The notes below the pieces were generated by a model that saw only the letters and a list, made by a program, of their open reading frames with translations, had not been told where the DNA came from and ran no database searches. From an uncultured Bacteroidota bacterium (GTDB lineage Bacteria; Bacteroidota; Bacteroidia; B-17B0; Aurantibacillaceae), in NCBI GenBank assembly GCA_903923915.1, contig CAIXZI010000448.1, positions 1 through 24,009 of the forward strand: a stretch of 24,009 bases of DNA, given 5' to 3'. Below, piece by piece: positions 1 through 7,535 of this stretch (position 1 is the stretch's first letter; each line of letters starts with the position of its first letter). The translations under genes and the position numbers were made by a program.

Positions 1-1
1 C

Positions 2-2155
2 AATTCAAAAAAAATAATTCTATCACTTATATTTTCAGCTGCATTTGTTTTTTTAACCAATGCACAAAGTGTACCTTTTGATAAAGCGCATTTTCCGCAA
101 AAAGACCAACTAAAAGAAGCTAAAAAAGCGTATGAAGATGGTAAAGATGCTTTTGAAATAGGCAAGAAAGAATACGATTTTTTATTAGAACAATATGTGG
201 CTATACATAAATTCTATCCGGTAAGCAGGCATGATTATGCGCACTCGGGCGATATTTATTTTCAGCAGGCGTTACCCTTGTTAGAAAAAGCACAAGCGTT
301 AAATCCTAATAACGATCAGCTTAATTTTATGTTGGGCTTTATTTATTTTGTATTTGAGCCTCGCTCAGAAAAAGCGCTTAAATGTTTAGAAACTGCGTAT
401 AGGCTAAACCCAACTGCTAACGAGCCCGATGATGTTTATGCATTGGCCTGGGCAAATCAATTAAATTTAAATTGGGACGATGCTATTAAATATTACTCAC
501 TTGCAAGAACGTATGTAAACACAAAGGCAAAAGATAATGCTTCGTTTTTAGAAGAGTTAGATAAAAAAATAGGCGAGTGCAAAAGCGGTAGAGAATTGGT
601 GGCGCATCCGGTGCGTACGTTTGTAGATAATTTAGGACCTGCTATCAATACATCTTATCCTGAGTATAGTGCATTTATTAACGCAGATGAATCTATAGTT
701 ATTTTTACTTCATGTCGTGATAATTCTACCGGAGCAAAAAAAGATCCTGAGAATGGTGCGTACTACGAGGACATTTATTTGTCTAATAAAGTTAATGGAC
801 AGTGGAGTCCTGCACAAAATATGGGAACAACCATTAATACGGAAGACCATGATGCTACAGCTGGTTTATCTGCAGATGGAACCACCATGTTTATTTATCG
901 ATTTAAAGAAAAAGATGGCGGAGATTTATATGTGAGTCACCTAGTGGGTAACTCCTGGTCTAAACCAGAGCATTTAGGTAAAAATGTAAATTCTAAAGCA
1001 CACGAAACTTCGGTTAGTATATCATACGATGGTAAGCAACTTTACTTTATAAGTAATAGAGAAGGCGGCATTGGCGACGGAGATTTATATGTTTGTCAGG
1101 CCGATGCAAAAGGCAATTGGGCAATGGCGCAAAATGTGGGTCCGGCTTTAAATACCAAATATGCCGAAGAAGGTGTGTTTATGCACCCTGATGGAAAGAC
1201 TATTTATTTCAGCTCGAAAGGTTATAATACTATGGGAGGATATGATATTTTTAAATCTACTTTTGAAAATGGTAAATGGAGTACACCCGAAAATTTGGGC
1301 TACCCTATTAATGGTCCAGAGGATGATGTGTTTTTTGTAATTAGCGGAAGTGGCTACCACGGTTATTTTGCATCGGCCAAACAAGGTGGTTATGGTAAAA
1401 CCGATATTTACCGTATTACATTTTTAGGCCCAGAAAAAAATCCGATGTTAATGAACGAGGATAATTTATTGGCCAGCGTTGCTGCGCCTGTTAGCGATTT
1501 TAAAGCAGAAAAAATTGTAAGCAAAGGTCCAAAAATGACGATGCTAAAAGGTATAATAAGCGATGAGCAAACTAAACAACCTTTGGAAGCACAAATAGAA
1601 TTGGTTGATAATACAAAAAATGAAGTGATAGCTACATTTAATTCAAACAGTGCAACAGGCAAGTATTTGGTGTCTTTACCGTCAGGAAAAAATTATGGTA
1701 TAGCCGTTAAGAAAGATGGATATTTATTTCATTCAGAAAACTTTGATTTACCTGCTACGGCTGATTTCCAAGAGGTAGAAAAAAATATTGAATTGAAAAA
1801 AATTGATGTGGGTAAATCTATTGTATTGCGCAACATCTTTTTCGATTTTGATAAAGCAACAATTCGTTCTGAATCTGCCAATGAGTTAGATCGTTTAATA
1901 AAATTATTAGTTGATAACCCAACTTTGCGCATAGAATTAGGCAGTCATACCGATAGCAAGGGTAGCGATGATTATAATATGAAGCTATCACAACAACGCT
2001 CACAATCGGTGGTGAATTATTTAATTGGTAAAGGTATTGCAACTACTCGTTTAGAAGCTAAAGGATATGGAGAAACTGTGCCTATTGCAACTAACGAAAC
2101 AGATGATGGTCGCCAACAAAACCGCCGCACGGAGTTTAAGATTTTGAGTAAATAG
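2..2155 (+). CDS. OmpA-family envelope protein with TPR, PD40 propeller and CarboxypepD-reg-like domains (PorE-like), 5' partial
   Basis: The frame is open from the window edge, so the start lies outside. The first residues are a signal peptide ending in FLTNAQS, so an in-frame GTG at 197 is internal, not the start. Order seen: signal peptide; helical TPR-like repeats (bases about 90-560); a PD40/WD40-like beta-propeller with repeated 'DG..lYF.S' blades (about 620-1430); a carboxypeptidase-regulatory-like beta domain (about 1550-1780); a C-terminal OmpA peptidoglycan-binding domain (about 1810-2150) with FFDFDKATI, SHTDSKGSD and LSQQRSQSV, including the usual Asp and Arg. This is the architecture known for PorE, a periplasmic T9SS-associated protein that binds peptidoglycan, but many Bacteroidota paralogs share it and PorE is a lipoprotein, whereas no lipobox Cys is visible here. 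Role inferred: linking an outer-membrane machine to the cell wall. It converges on the M1 peptidase gene across a shared terminator. Confidence 0.88.
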   Translation, partial: NSKKIILSLIFSAAFVFLTNAQSVPFDKAHFPQKDQLKEAKKAYEDGKDAFEIGKKEYDFLLEQYVAIHKFYPVSRHDYAHSGDIYFQQALPLLEKAQALNPNNDQLNFMLGFIYFVFEPRSEKALKCLETAYRLNPTANEPDDVYALAWANQLNLNWDDAIKYYSLARTYVNTKAKDNASFLEELDKKIGECKSGRELVAHPVRTFVDNLGPAINTSYPEYSAFINADESIVIFTSCRDNSTGAKKDPENGAYYEDIYLSNKVNGQWSPAQNMGTTINTEDHDATAGLSADGTTMFIYRFKEKDGGDLYVSHLVGNSWSKPEHLGKNVNSKAHETSVSISYDGKQLYFISNREGGIGDGDLYVCQADAKGNWAMAQNVGPALNTKYAEEGVFMHPDGKTIYFSSKGYNTMGGYDIFKSTFENGKWSTPENLGYPINGPEDDVFFVISGSGYHGYFASAKQGGYGKTDIYRITFLGPEKNPMLMNEDNLLASVAAPVSDFKAEKIVSKGPKMTMLKGIISDEQTKQPLEAQIELVDNTKNEVIATFNSNSATGKYLVSLPSGKNYGIAVKKDGYLFHSENFDLPATADFQEVEKNIELKKIDVGKSIVLRNIFFDFDKATIRSESANELDRLIKLLVDNPTLRIELGSHTDSKGSDDYNMKLSQQRSQSVVNYLIGKGIATTRLEAKGYGETVPIATNETDDGRQQNRRTEFKILSK

Positions 2156-2160
2156 GTTAA

Positions 2161-2243
2161 TGCGTTAGGGATTGTAGTGAAAAGCTTTTTGGTAATCCAA
2201 AAACTTGTAACGTAAAGCCCGCCGTTGTAATCAACGGAACGCC
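2161..2243 (+). repeat. Dispersed palindromic repeat, copy 1 (two TAAT-loop hairpins)
   Basis: Begins TGCGTTAGGGATTGT, six bases after the stop codon at 2155, and ends in GGAACGCC. It holds two hairpins: TTTTTGG/CCAAAAA (2186-2192 with 2197-2203) and CCGTTG/CAACGG (2222-2227 with 2232-2237), both with a TAAT loop. GCGTT (2162-2166) can pair with AACGC (2238-2242) to close the whole unit. It matches copy 2 at 5101-5189 in the same orientation. Confidence 0.85.
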
Positions 2244-2248
2244 AAAAC

Positions 2249-2282
2249 AAAAAAGCCCGCTTAGTTTCAAGCAGGCTTTTTT
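2249..2282. terminator. Bidirectional intrinsic terminator
   Basis: The stem AAAAAAGCC-c-GCTT pairs with AAGC-a-GGCTTTTTT around an AGTTTC loop; there is one C/A mismatch. The T-run on one strand and the A-run on the other let it serve both converging genes, the OmpA protein (plus) and the M1 peptidase (minus). It directly follows repeat copy 1. Confidence 0.85.
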
Positions 2283-2299
2283 GGAAGTGCGATTGTAAA

Positions 2300-4945
2300 T
2301 TACGCTTTAGAAGCTTCGTAAATTTCTTTTAATTTATTTTTTGTAGCAGTAACTTTAGTAAGTTGGTTGTTTATAGAAGATGCATCTCCGTTTTGTTTTT
2401 TAATATCTTCTAATTTAGAAGTTAGCTCATCTTCTTTATCCTGATACATTTTCATTAAGTCTTTCAATGCTTTTTGTGCAGAATATTTTACGTAAGCATT
2501 TTTGCCTTTTGCAGTATAAGTTTTAATAAGGTTAGCGCCACCAAGCACAGTTTCATCATTAGTGCAATGTTTTAAAAACTGACCGTAGTTGTTTACAAAA
2601 CCAATGGCTTCAAAACCTGTAAAGTTGTCTTTTTGTTTTACAAAAAAATCGTTGTTTTTGTCATCACCATTAGCGGTGTATAAATCCATAATGGTAAAAC
2701 GTATGTTATCACTGTCTTCGTTTTCCAACTCTTTTGCTTTTTGCATAGCCGCCTGTGGGTTTTCTTTTGCCAATGCATCTAAACCAGCGCCAATAACAGC
2801 GTAAGATCTTTCGGCAAGTGCAGTGGTGTAAATAGCTTTAACATCAGCGTCGCCTTTATAATGTTTAGCTAAAAAATTAATAGCCTCTGCGCGTACTTTT
2901 GTTTTTTCATCTGTTTGTGCCAATTTTATAAGCAATGGTTTTAACTCGGTAAGTTTTGCTGCATCAGCTTCTTCAAAAAGTTTAATGGCTTTTACTCTAA
3001 GGTCTGGCATTTTGTCATTTAACGCAAGCTTAGCAGTGGTATAAACAGAAGCATTGGTAATAGCATTATCTTTAAATTGATTAAGCGCTTCTAACCTGTC
3101 TAAATACTTAGGCGCATTTTTATATTGGTACACATACTCATCAATAGTTTTGTTTTCATTTTTTACACAAAGCAATTGTTTCTCGCCATCAAAATTAATT
3201 AACGAAGGTTTTTTATCGGATGCAAAAGTAAATTCTTCGCTTACTTGAGTAACGGTAATTTTCTCTCTTCTAACAGTTTTATTTGTGCCATCACCAAAAT
3301 ACAAATCAACATACACCGGCATTTTGTAAAGTGGGTTTTCTTCAAAATCTTGTTTTTGCTCTACTTTAATTTTTACCTGTTTTGCAGCTGCATCGTAATT
3401 GTAAGTAATGTCAAGTATAGGGTGCCCACCTGTCATGTACCACTGATTAAAAAACCAATTTAAATCTTCGCCGGTTGTTTCTTCAAAAGCTAAACGTAAA
3501 TCGTGCACTTCTGCATTTTTAAAGCGATTTTTTTCTAAGTATAATTTTAGGGAAGCAAAAAAAGCATCATCACCAACTTGTTTACGCAGCATATGTAGTA
3601 TTTGTCCACCTTTGTTGTAGCTAATTCCATCAAACATATCTTCACGGTTTTCATAAGAAAAACGAATAAGCGGAGGGTCTTTTTGTGAAGATTGCATCAT
3701 ATAACCTTGTCTGCTACCATAGCTATGCGCATCGGCAGCATCAACTCCGTGCTTGTATTCTTGCCATAAATATTCGCCGTAGGTTGCAAACGATTCGTTT
3801 AAAGAAAGATTGCTCCAGCTTTCAGCAGTTGCTAAATCTCCAAACCATTGGTGGAATAATTCGTGTGAGATAACATCCTCACCTTTGCTACCATCTAATA
3901 ATTCTCGTTCTGTTTGATACAAAAATTCGCCGTGCAAAGTAGCTGAAGTGTTTTCCATTGCACCTGATACATAATCGCGGGCAACAATTTGTGCATATTT
4001 TTGCCAAGCGTATGGAGTGCCTAACCTGTTAGAATAAAATTCAATCATTTCAGGCGTTAAACCAAACATGTTTTTTGCATAGGGCTCGTATTTTGCTTCA
4101 ACATAATACGATACTTCTTTCCCTTTCCAAGGTGTATCGGTTATTTTTTTAAACTCGCCAATGCCCATCATTACTAAATAAGCAGAGTGAGGCAAATCCA
4201 TTTTCCAATAATCCGTACGTGTTCCATCTGCATTTTTGGTTTGCTTTAAAAGTAAACCGTTAGAAAGTGTTGTATATTTATCGTCAACAGTAATGTAAAT
4301 TTCATCGGTAAATTTTTCATTCGGACTATCTACAGTTGGAAACCAAGCCGAGTTACTTTGTGTTTCACCTTGCGTCCAAATTTGAGGCATTTTATTTTTG
4401 TCTTCTCCTTTAGGGTTGATAAAATACAAACCTTTATCATCTGTAATTGCTTTACTGCCACCGGCTTTTAGCTCATTTGGTTTTGACTTGTAATCAATAA
4501 AAACGGTGTATTTATCATTGCGTGTATACTCTTTATCTAAATCAATTTTTAAAGAATCGTTTTCATAAACATATTTTAAATCCGTGTTTCCTTTTACACC
4601 AACTAATTGCACTTTGTATATATCCATACCGCGCGCATTTAAGTACAATTTTTTTACTGAATAGAAATAAGGTTTAATATCAAGGGTAGCTTTACCAAAT
4701 AACCATTGGTTTTGCCAATCGAATGTTACTTCAAGTTTGGTGTGTGTAATATCATTACTTTTAGTATTTGTTGCCTGGTATCTTTTAGGAGTAGGCAGTT
4801 CTGGTTTTTTGTCTATAAAAACGGTATCTGTTTTTACAACCACTGTTTCTTCCTGCTTATTTTTTTTATTTTTTTTCTGAGCAAATGCTGTTTGAGATAA
4901 AGACAATATGGCTAATGCCCCTATAAGTAATTTTTTACCTGACAT
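2300..4945 (-). CDS. Secreted M1-family metallo-aminopeptidase
   Basis: Zinc-dependent aminopeptidase of the gluzincin M1 family, which removes N-terminal residues from peptides. A signal peptide (MSGKKLLIG...SQTAFAQ) is followed by a Lys/Asn-rich stretch, so the enzyme acts in the periplasm or outside. Seen motifs: GAMEN exopeptidase motif at residues 328-332, zinc site HELFH with H361 and H365, third ligand E384 in NESFA (HEXXH-X18-E), general base E362, and transition-state Tyr443 in YNKGG. All catalytic residues are present. The C-terminal third is helical and HEAT-like (about residues 610-800), followed by a Lys/Glu-rich tail that is probably coiled coil. Length 881 aa is within the family range. 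The ATG at 4945 is the only start in front of the signal peptide. It stands alone between two copies of a palindromic repeat. Peptide scavenging is inferred; substrate specificity cannot be read. Confidence 0.93.
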   Translation of the reverse strand: MSGKKLLIGALAILSLSQTAFAQKKNKKNKQEETVVVKTDTVFIDKKPELPTPKRYQATNTKSNDITHTKLEVTFDWQNQWLFGKATLDIKPYFYSVKKLYLNARGMDIYKVQLVGVKGNTDLKYVYENDSLKIDLDKEYTRNDKYTVFIDYKSKPNELKAGGSKAITDDKGLYFINPKGEDKNKMPQIWTQGETQSNSAWFPTVDSPNEKFTDEIYITVDDKYTTLSNGLLLKQTKNADGTRTDYWKMDLPHSAYLVMMGIGEFKKITDTPWKGKEVSYYVEAKYEPYAKNMFGLTPEMIEFYSNRLGTPYAWQKYAQIVARDYVSGAMENTSATLHGEFLYQTERELLDGSKGEDVISHELFHQWFGDLATAESWSNLSLNESFATYGEYLWQEYKHGVDAADAHSYGSRQGYMMQSSQKDPPLIRFSYENREDMFDGISYNKGGQILHMLRKQVGDDAFFASLKLYLEKNRFKNAEVHDLRLAFEETTGEDLNWFFNQWYMTGGHPILDITYNYDAAAKQVKIKVEQKQDFEENPLYKMPVYVDLYFGDGTNKTVRREKITVTQVSEEFTFASDKKPSLINFDGEKQLLCVKNENKTIDEYVYQYKNAPKYLDRLEALNQFKDNAITNASVYTTAKLALNDKMPDLRVKAIKLFEEADAAKLTELKPLLIKLAQTDEKTKVRAEAINFLAKHYKGDADVKAIYTTALAERSYAVIGAGLDALAKENPQAAMQKAKELENEDSDNIRFTIMDLYTANGDDKNNDFFVKQKDNFTGFEAIGFVNNYGQFLKHCTNDETVLGGANLIKTYTAKGKNAYVKYSAQKALKDLMKMYQDKEDELTSKLEDIKKQNGDASSINNQLTKVTATKNKLKEIYEASKA

Positions 4946-5100
4946 ATATTTTTAATTTGATGCAAAAATGCAATTTTTATATGATTTACAGCGTATTTTA
5001 TTACAAGTGGTTATGTTTACGGATAGGCTGTTTATTTTGTCTTACAAAATTTGAAATACTACAAATAAAGTAAGTGCTTTGCTGATTTATATTGTTGTTT

Positions 5101-5189
5101 TGCGTTAGGGATTGTGGCAGAAATCCTTTTATTGTAATCGATAAAAGATTGCCGCGTAAAGCCCGCCCTTTGTAATCAAAGGGAACGCC
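5101..5189 (+). repeat. Dispersed palindromic repeat, copy 2 (two TAAT-loop hairpins)
   Basis: Shares TGCGTTAGGGATTGT, the central CGTAAAGCCCGCC and the GGAACGCC end with copy 1 at 2161. Hairpins: CTTTTATTG/CGATAAAAG (5126-5134 with 5139-5147, one T-G wobble) and CCCTTTG/CAAAGGG (5166-5172 with 5177-5183), both with a TAAT loop. GCGTT (5102-5106) pairs with AACGC (5184-5188). Stem sequences differ from copy 1 but remain paired. It ends five bases beyond the stop codon of the minus-strand ABC gene. The rest of the gap 4946-5194 shows no gene. Confidence 0.85.
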
Positions 5190-5194
5190 CAAAT

Positions 5195-5887
5195 TTATTT
5201 AGGGTTCAATACATCACTCTCTGTAACACCGTCACGTAATCTAACAATACGGTGAGCGTAATGAGCAATATCTTCTTCGTGGGTTACTAAAATAATAGTG
5301 TTACCTAGTTTATGTATATCTTCTAAAAGAGCCATAATTTCTATAGATGTTTTGCTATCTAAGTTACCGGTTGGCTCATCGGCTAAAATAATGGCGGGTT
5401 TGTTTACCAAGGCACGAGCAATGGCAACCCGTTGTCTTTGTCCGCCAGATAGCTCGTTAGGTTTATGACTCATACGATTGCCCAAACCAACCTGCTCAAG
5501 CACTTCTTTGGCACGTTTTTCTCGCTCTTCTTTTTTAATGCCGGCATACACTAAAGGCAGGGCTACGTTTTCTAAGGTAGATGAACGTGGCAATAAATTA
5601 AATGTTTGAAACACAAAGCCAATTTCTTTATTACGCACTTCGGCAAGTTCATTGTCGCTCATTTTGGCAACAGGTATTTGGTTTAATATGTATTCCCCAC
5701 TTGTAGGTGTATCAAGGCAACCAAGCATATTCATTAAGGTAGATTTCCCGCTACCCGATGGGCCCATTAAAGCCACATATTCGTTTTTTTGAACGGTTAA
5801 TGATACACCGTTTAGGGCATTGATAACCTCTGTACCTATTACGTACTTTTTTGTAACGTTAATAATCTGTATTATGGGTAATTGCAT
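5195..5887 (-). CDS. ABC transporter ATP-binding protein, MacB/LolD type
   Basis: Cytoplasmic ATPase of the MacB/LolD/FtsE-like group, which drives lipoprotein release, macrolide or peptide export, or other mechanotransmission at the inner membrane. Complete set of motifs, numbered from ATG 5887: Walker [10 protein letters not shown] (42-50), Q-loop Gln94, signature LSGGQ (146-150), Walker B IILADE (166-171) followed by PTGNLDS, and an H-loop in LVTHEED (about 205). Length of 230 aa is normal. The ATG at 5887 is chosen over an in-frame TTG at 5899 because the protein then starts as family members do. No permease gene is next to it, so its partner must be encoded elsewhere and the exported substrate is unknown. 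A TACTTTTG box lies 9 bases upstream of the ATG. Repeat copy 2 lies just past the stop. Confidence 0.9.
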   Translation of the reverse strand: MQLPIIQIINVTKKYVIGTEVINALNGVSLTVQKNEYVALMGPSGSGKSTLMNMLGCLDTPTSGEYILNQIPVAKMSDNELAEVRNKEIGFVFQTFNLLPRSSTLENVALPLVYAGIKKEEREKRAKEVLEQVGLGNRMSHKPNELSGGQRQRVAIARALVNKPAIILADEPTGNLDSKTSIEIMALLEDIHKLGNTIILVTHEEDIAHYAHRIVRLRDGVTESDVLNPK

Positions 5888-5896
5888 ATCTTCACA

Positions 5897-5904
5897 CAAA
5901 AGTA
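5897..5904 (-). promoter_or_regulatory. Candidate -7 promoter box TACTTTTG for the ABC gene
   Basis: Perfect match to the Bacteroidota TAnnTTTG box, 9 bases before the ATG at 5887. No clear -33 TTTG at the usual spacing. If used, the transcript leader would be very short. Confidence 0.35.
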
Positions 5905-5952
5905 AAATTAAACAAGCTAAGTTTTTATTGTTTTGATAAAAGGTAACAAGCT

Positions 5953-7428
5953 GTGATAAGTGCGAATTTTATACCCCGTTTTTATATCCGCCTAAAAAAT
6001 TTATATGGCCTTGACGTGCGCGCGCTTAGTTTAATGCGCATAGCTCTGGCTCTACTTTTATTGCTTGATTTGTGCATACGGGCAAGTTCTTTAACAGCGC
6101 ATTACACCCAAAACGGAGCAATACCATTTAATGAAGTTGAACTTTCTTTTTGGAAACCCGGCTATTTCTCGCTCTTTCAGCTTGGTGATACCTATTTGTT
6201 TGCCCTAATGGTGTTTATTATTACCGGGGTTGTGTATCTTTTTTTATTAGTTGGATATAAAACTAAATTGGCTACTTTATTAACCTGGTTTTTACTAACA
6301 TCGTTGCAAAACCGTAACACGCTTATCTTACAGGGTGGAGATGATTTATTACGGCTGGTTTTATTTTGGGCTATATTTTTACCCTGGGGTAATTTTTATT
6401 CACTTGATTCCATGCTTCGACAAGCTCAGCATGACAAAAGGAAAAAAGTTTTATCAGTTGCTACGTTGGGATACACACTCTTACTTTTTTCGGTTTACTT
6501 TTTTACAGGTTTATTAAAAACCGGCGCCGAATGGAATAGTGAAGGTACTGCTATATACTATGCCCTTAGCCTCGACCAAATGACATGGCCTTTGGGAAAG
6601 ATGTTATTATCATATCCTTTAGCATTAAAATATCTGACCATTTTTGTGCGATGGTTCGAAATGCTTGCTCCATTTTTATTGTTTATTCCGTTTAAAAATG
6701 CACGCTTTAGGTTGCTGTTTGTTTTATGTATTGTAATGTTTCAAATCAGTATTGCACTTACTTTATTTGTGGGTTTATTTTATTTAATAGGGCTGGTAAC
6801 CTTGATAGGATTGCTTCCTACAGAAGTAATGAATTGGGTTGATAAAAAATTTGTACGCAAACAACAAAATCAAACAAATTTGCAGCGTTTTTCTTTTCTC
6901 AAAAAAATTACTACTAACTATTATTTTAATGTAATAAAAAATTCACTCCTGTTTTTTTGCATCGCGCTTGGCTTGCTCTGGAACATAAGCACGGTAATTG
7001 GTTCAGGACTAACTGTTTCTAATGAATTTTTTACGTTTGGATATAGGCTACGCTTTAATCAAAATTGGGGCATGTTTGCGCCTACAGTTTTTAAAGATGA
7101 TGGCTGGTATATTATGCAGGGCACTACAAAAAATTCGTTACAAATTGATGTAAACCGAAACGGCAAAATAGTTGATTACTCAAAGCCTTACAATGTATTA
7201 AATTATATTAAAGATGATAGATGGCGCAAGTTTTATGAGAATTATATTTTTACATCTAATGAGTTTATGCGCCCTTATTTTTGTAATTACTTGCTCAAAG
7301 ATTGGAATATAAGCCATCCTGATAATACAATTTCTTATCTGCAAATTATTTATATGAAAGAAGTTTCTGTATTGCCGGGTCAAAAGCAAACCCTTACCAA
7401 AGAAGAGCTTTGCCTTTGTGGCAAATAA
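5953..7428 (+). CDS. HTTM-domain integral membrane protein (vitamin K carboxylase-like fold)
   Basis: Multi-pass membrane protein with the HTTM domain, related to the membrane part of vitamin K-dependent gamma-carboxylases. The bacterial function is generally unknown. Seen: start of the domain in [20 protein letters not shown], family core [20 protein letters not shown] (about residues 120-140), hydrophobic segments through about residue 350, then a hydrophilic, aromatic-rich C-terminal region (about 355-491) with [14 protein letters not shown], probably exported. The GTG at 5953 is used: a TAA lies three codons upstream and no ATG precedes residue 28. Between two membrane segments, residues 154-161 read MLRQAQHD; the DNA there looks like a dispersed repeat inserted in frame. 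The gene is divergent from the ABC ATPase (65 bp apart) and 107 bp ahead of the MORN-repeat gene. No catalytic claim can be made. Confidence 0.85.
   Translation: MISANFIPRFYIRLKNLYGLDVRALSLMRIALALLLLLDLCIRASSLTAHYTQNGAIPFNEVELSFWKPGYFSLFQLGDTYLFALMVFIITGVVYLFLLVGYKTKLATLLTWFLLTSLQNRNTLILQGGDDLLRLVLFWAIFLPWGNFYSLDSMLRQAQHDKRKKVLSVATLGYTLLLFSVYFFTGLLKTGAEWNSEGTAIYYALSLDQMTWPLGKMLLSYPLALKYLTIFVRWFEMLAPFLLFIPFKNARFRLLFVLCIVMFQISIALTLFVGLFYLIGLVTLIGLLPTEVMNWVDKKFVRKQQNQTNLQRFSFLKKITTNYYFNVIKNSLLFFCIALGLLWNISTVIGSGLTVSNEFFTFGYRLRFNQNWGMFAPTVFKDDGWYIMQGTTKNSLQIDVNRNGKIVDYSKPYNVLNYIKDDRWRKFYENYIFTSNEFMRPYFCNYLLKDWNISHPDNTISYLQIIYMKEVSVLPGQKQTLTKEELCLCGK
6412..6435 (+). repeat. Small dispersed-repeat-like insertion inside the HTTM gene
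   Basis: The bases CTTCGACAAGCTCAGCATGA (6415-6434) resemble the short repeat whose translations (RQAQHD, CFDKLSM) recur in many bacterial genomes. This identification is from memory. It is in frame and lies in a polar loop right after the conserved SLD at the end of a membrane segment, so the reading frame survives. Confidence 0.5.
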
Positions 7429-7522
7429 ACTCCATTAAATTATCGGTGTTAATCTGCGCAATTTATGGCTAAATATGTTTACAAGTTTTAAGAGGTATTT
7501 AAAATTAAAATGGTTCAATTTT

Positions 7523-7530
7523 TACTTTTG
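7523..7530 (+). promoter_or_regulatory. Candidate -7 promoter box TACTTTTG for the MORN-repeat gene
   Basis: Perfect TAnnTTTG, five bases before the ATG at 7536. No convincing -33 TTTG is visible. Transcription starting 4-7 bases downstream would give a leaderless or nearly leaderless mRNA. Confidence 0.4.
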
Positions 7531-7535
7531 TGTTG

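Noticed and set aside
197..199. GTG as the start of the OmpA-family gene
   Set aside because: The frame is open to the left edge and shows a signal peptide upstream, so the gene begins outside the window.
5001..5192. 63-residue minus-strand frame between the M1 and ABC genes
   Set aside because: It is translated largely from the palindromic repeat at 5101-5189 and has no protein-like features.
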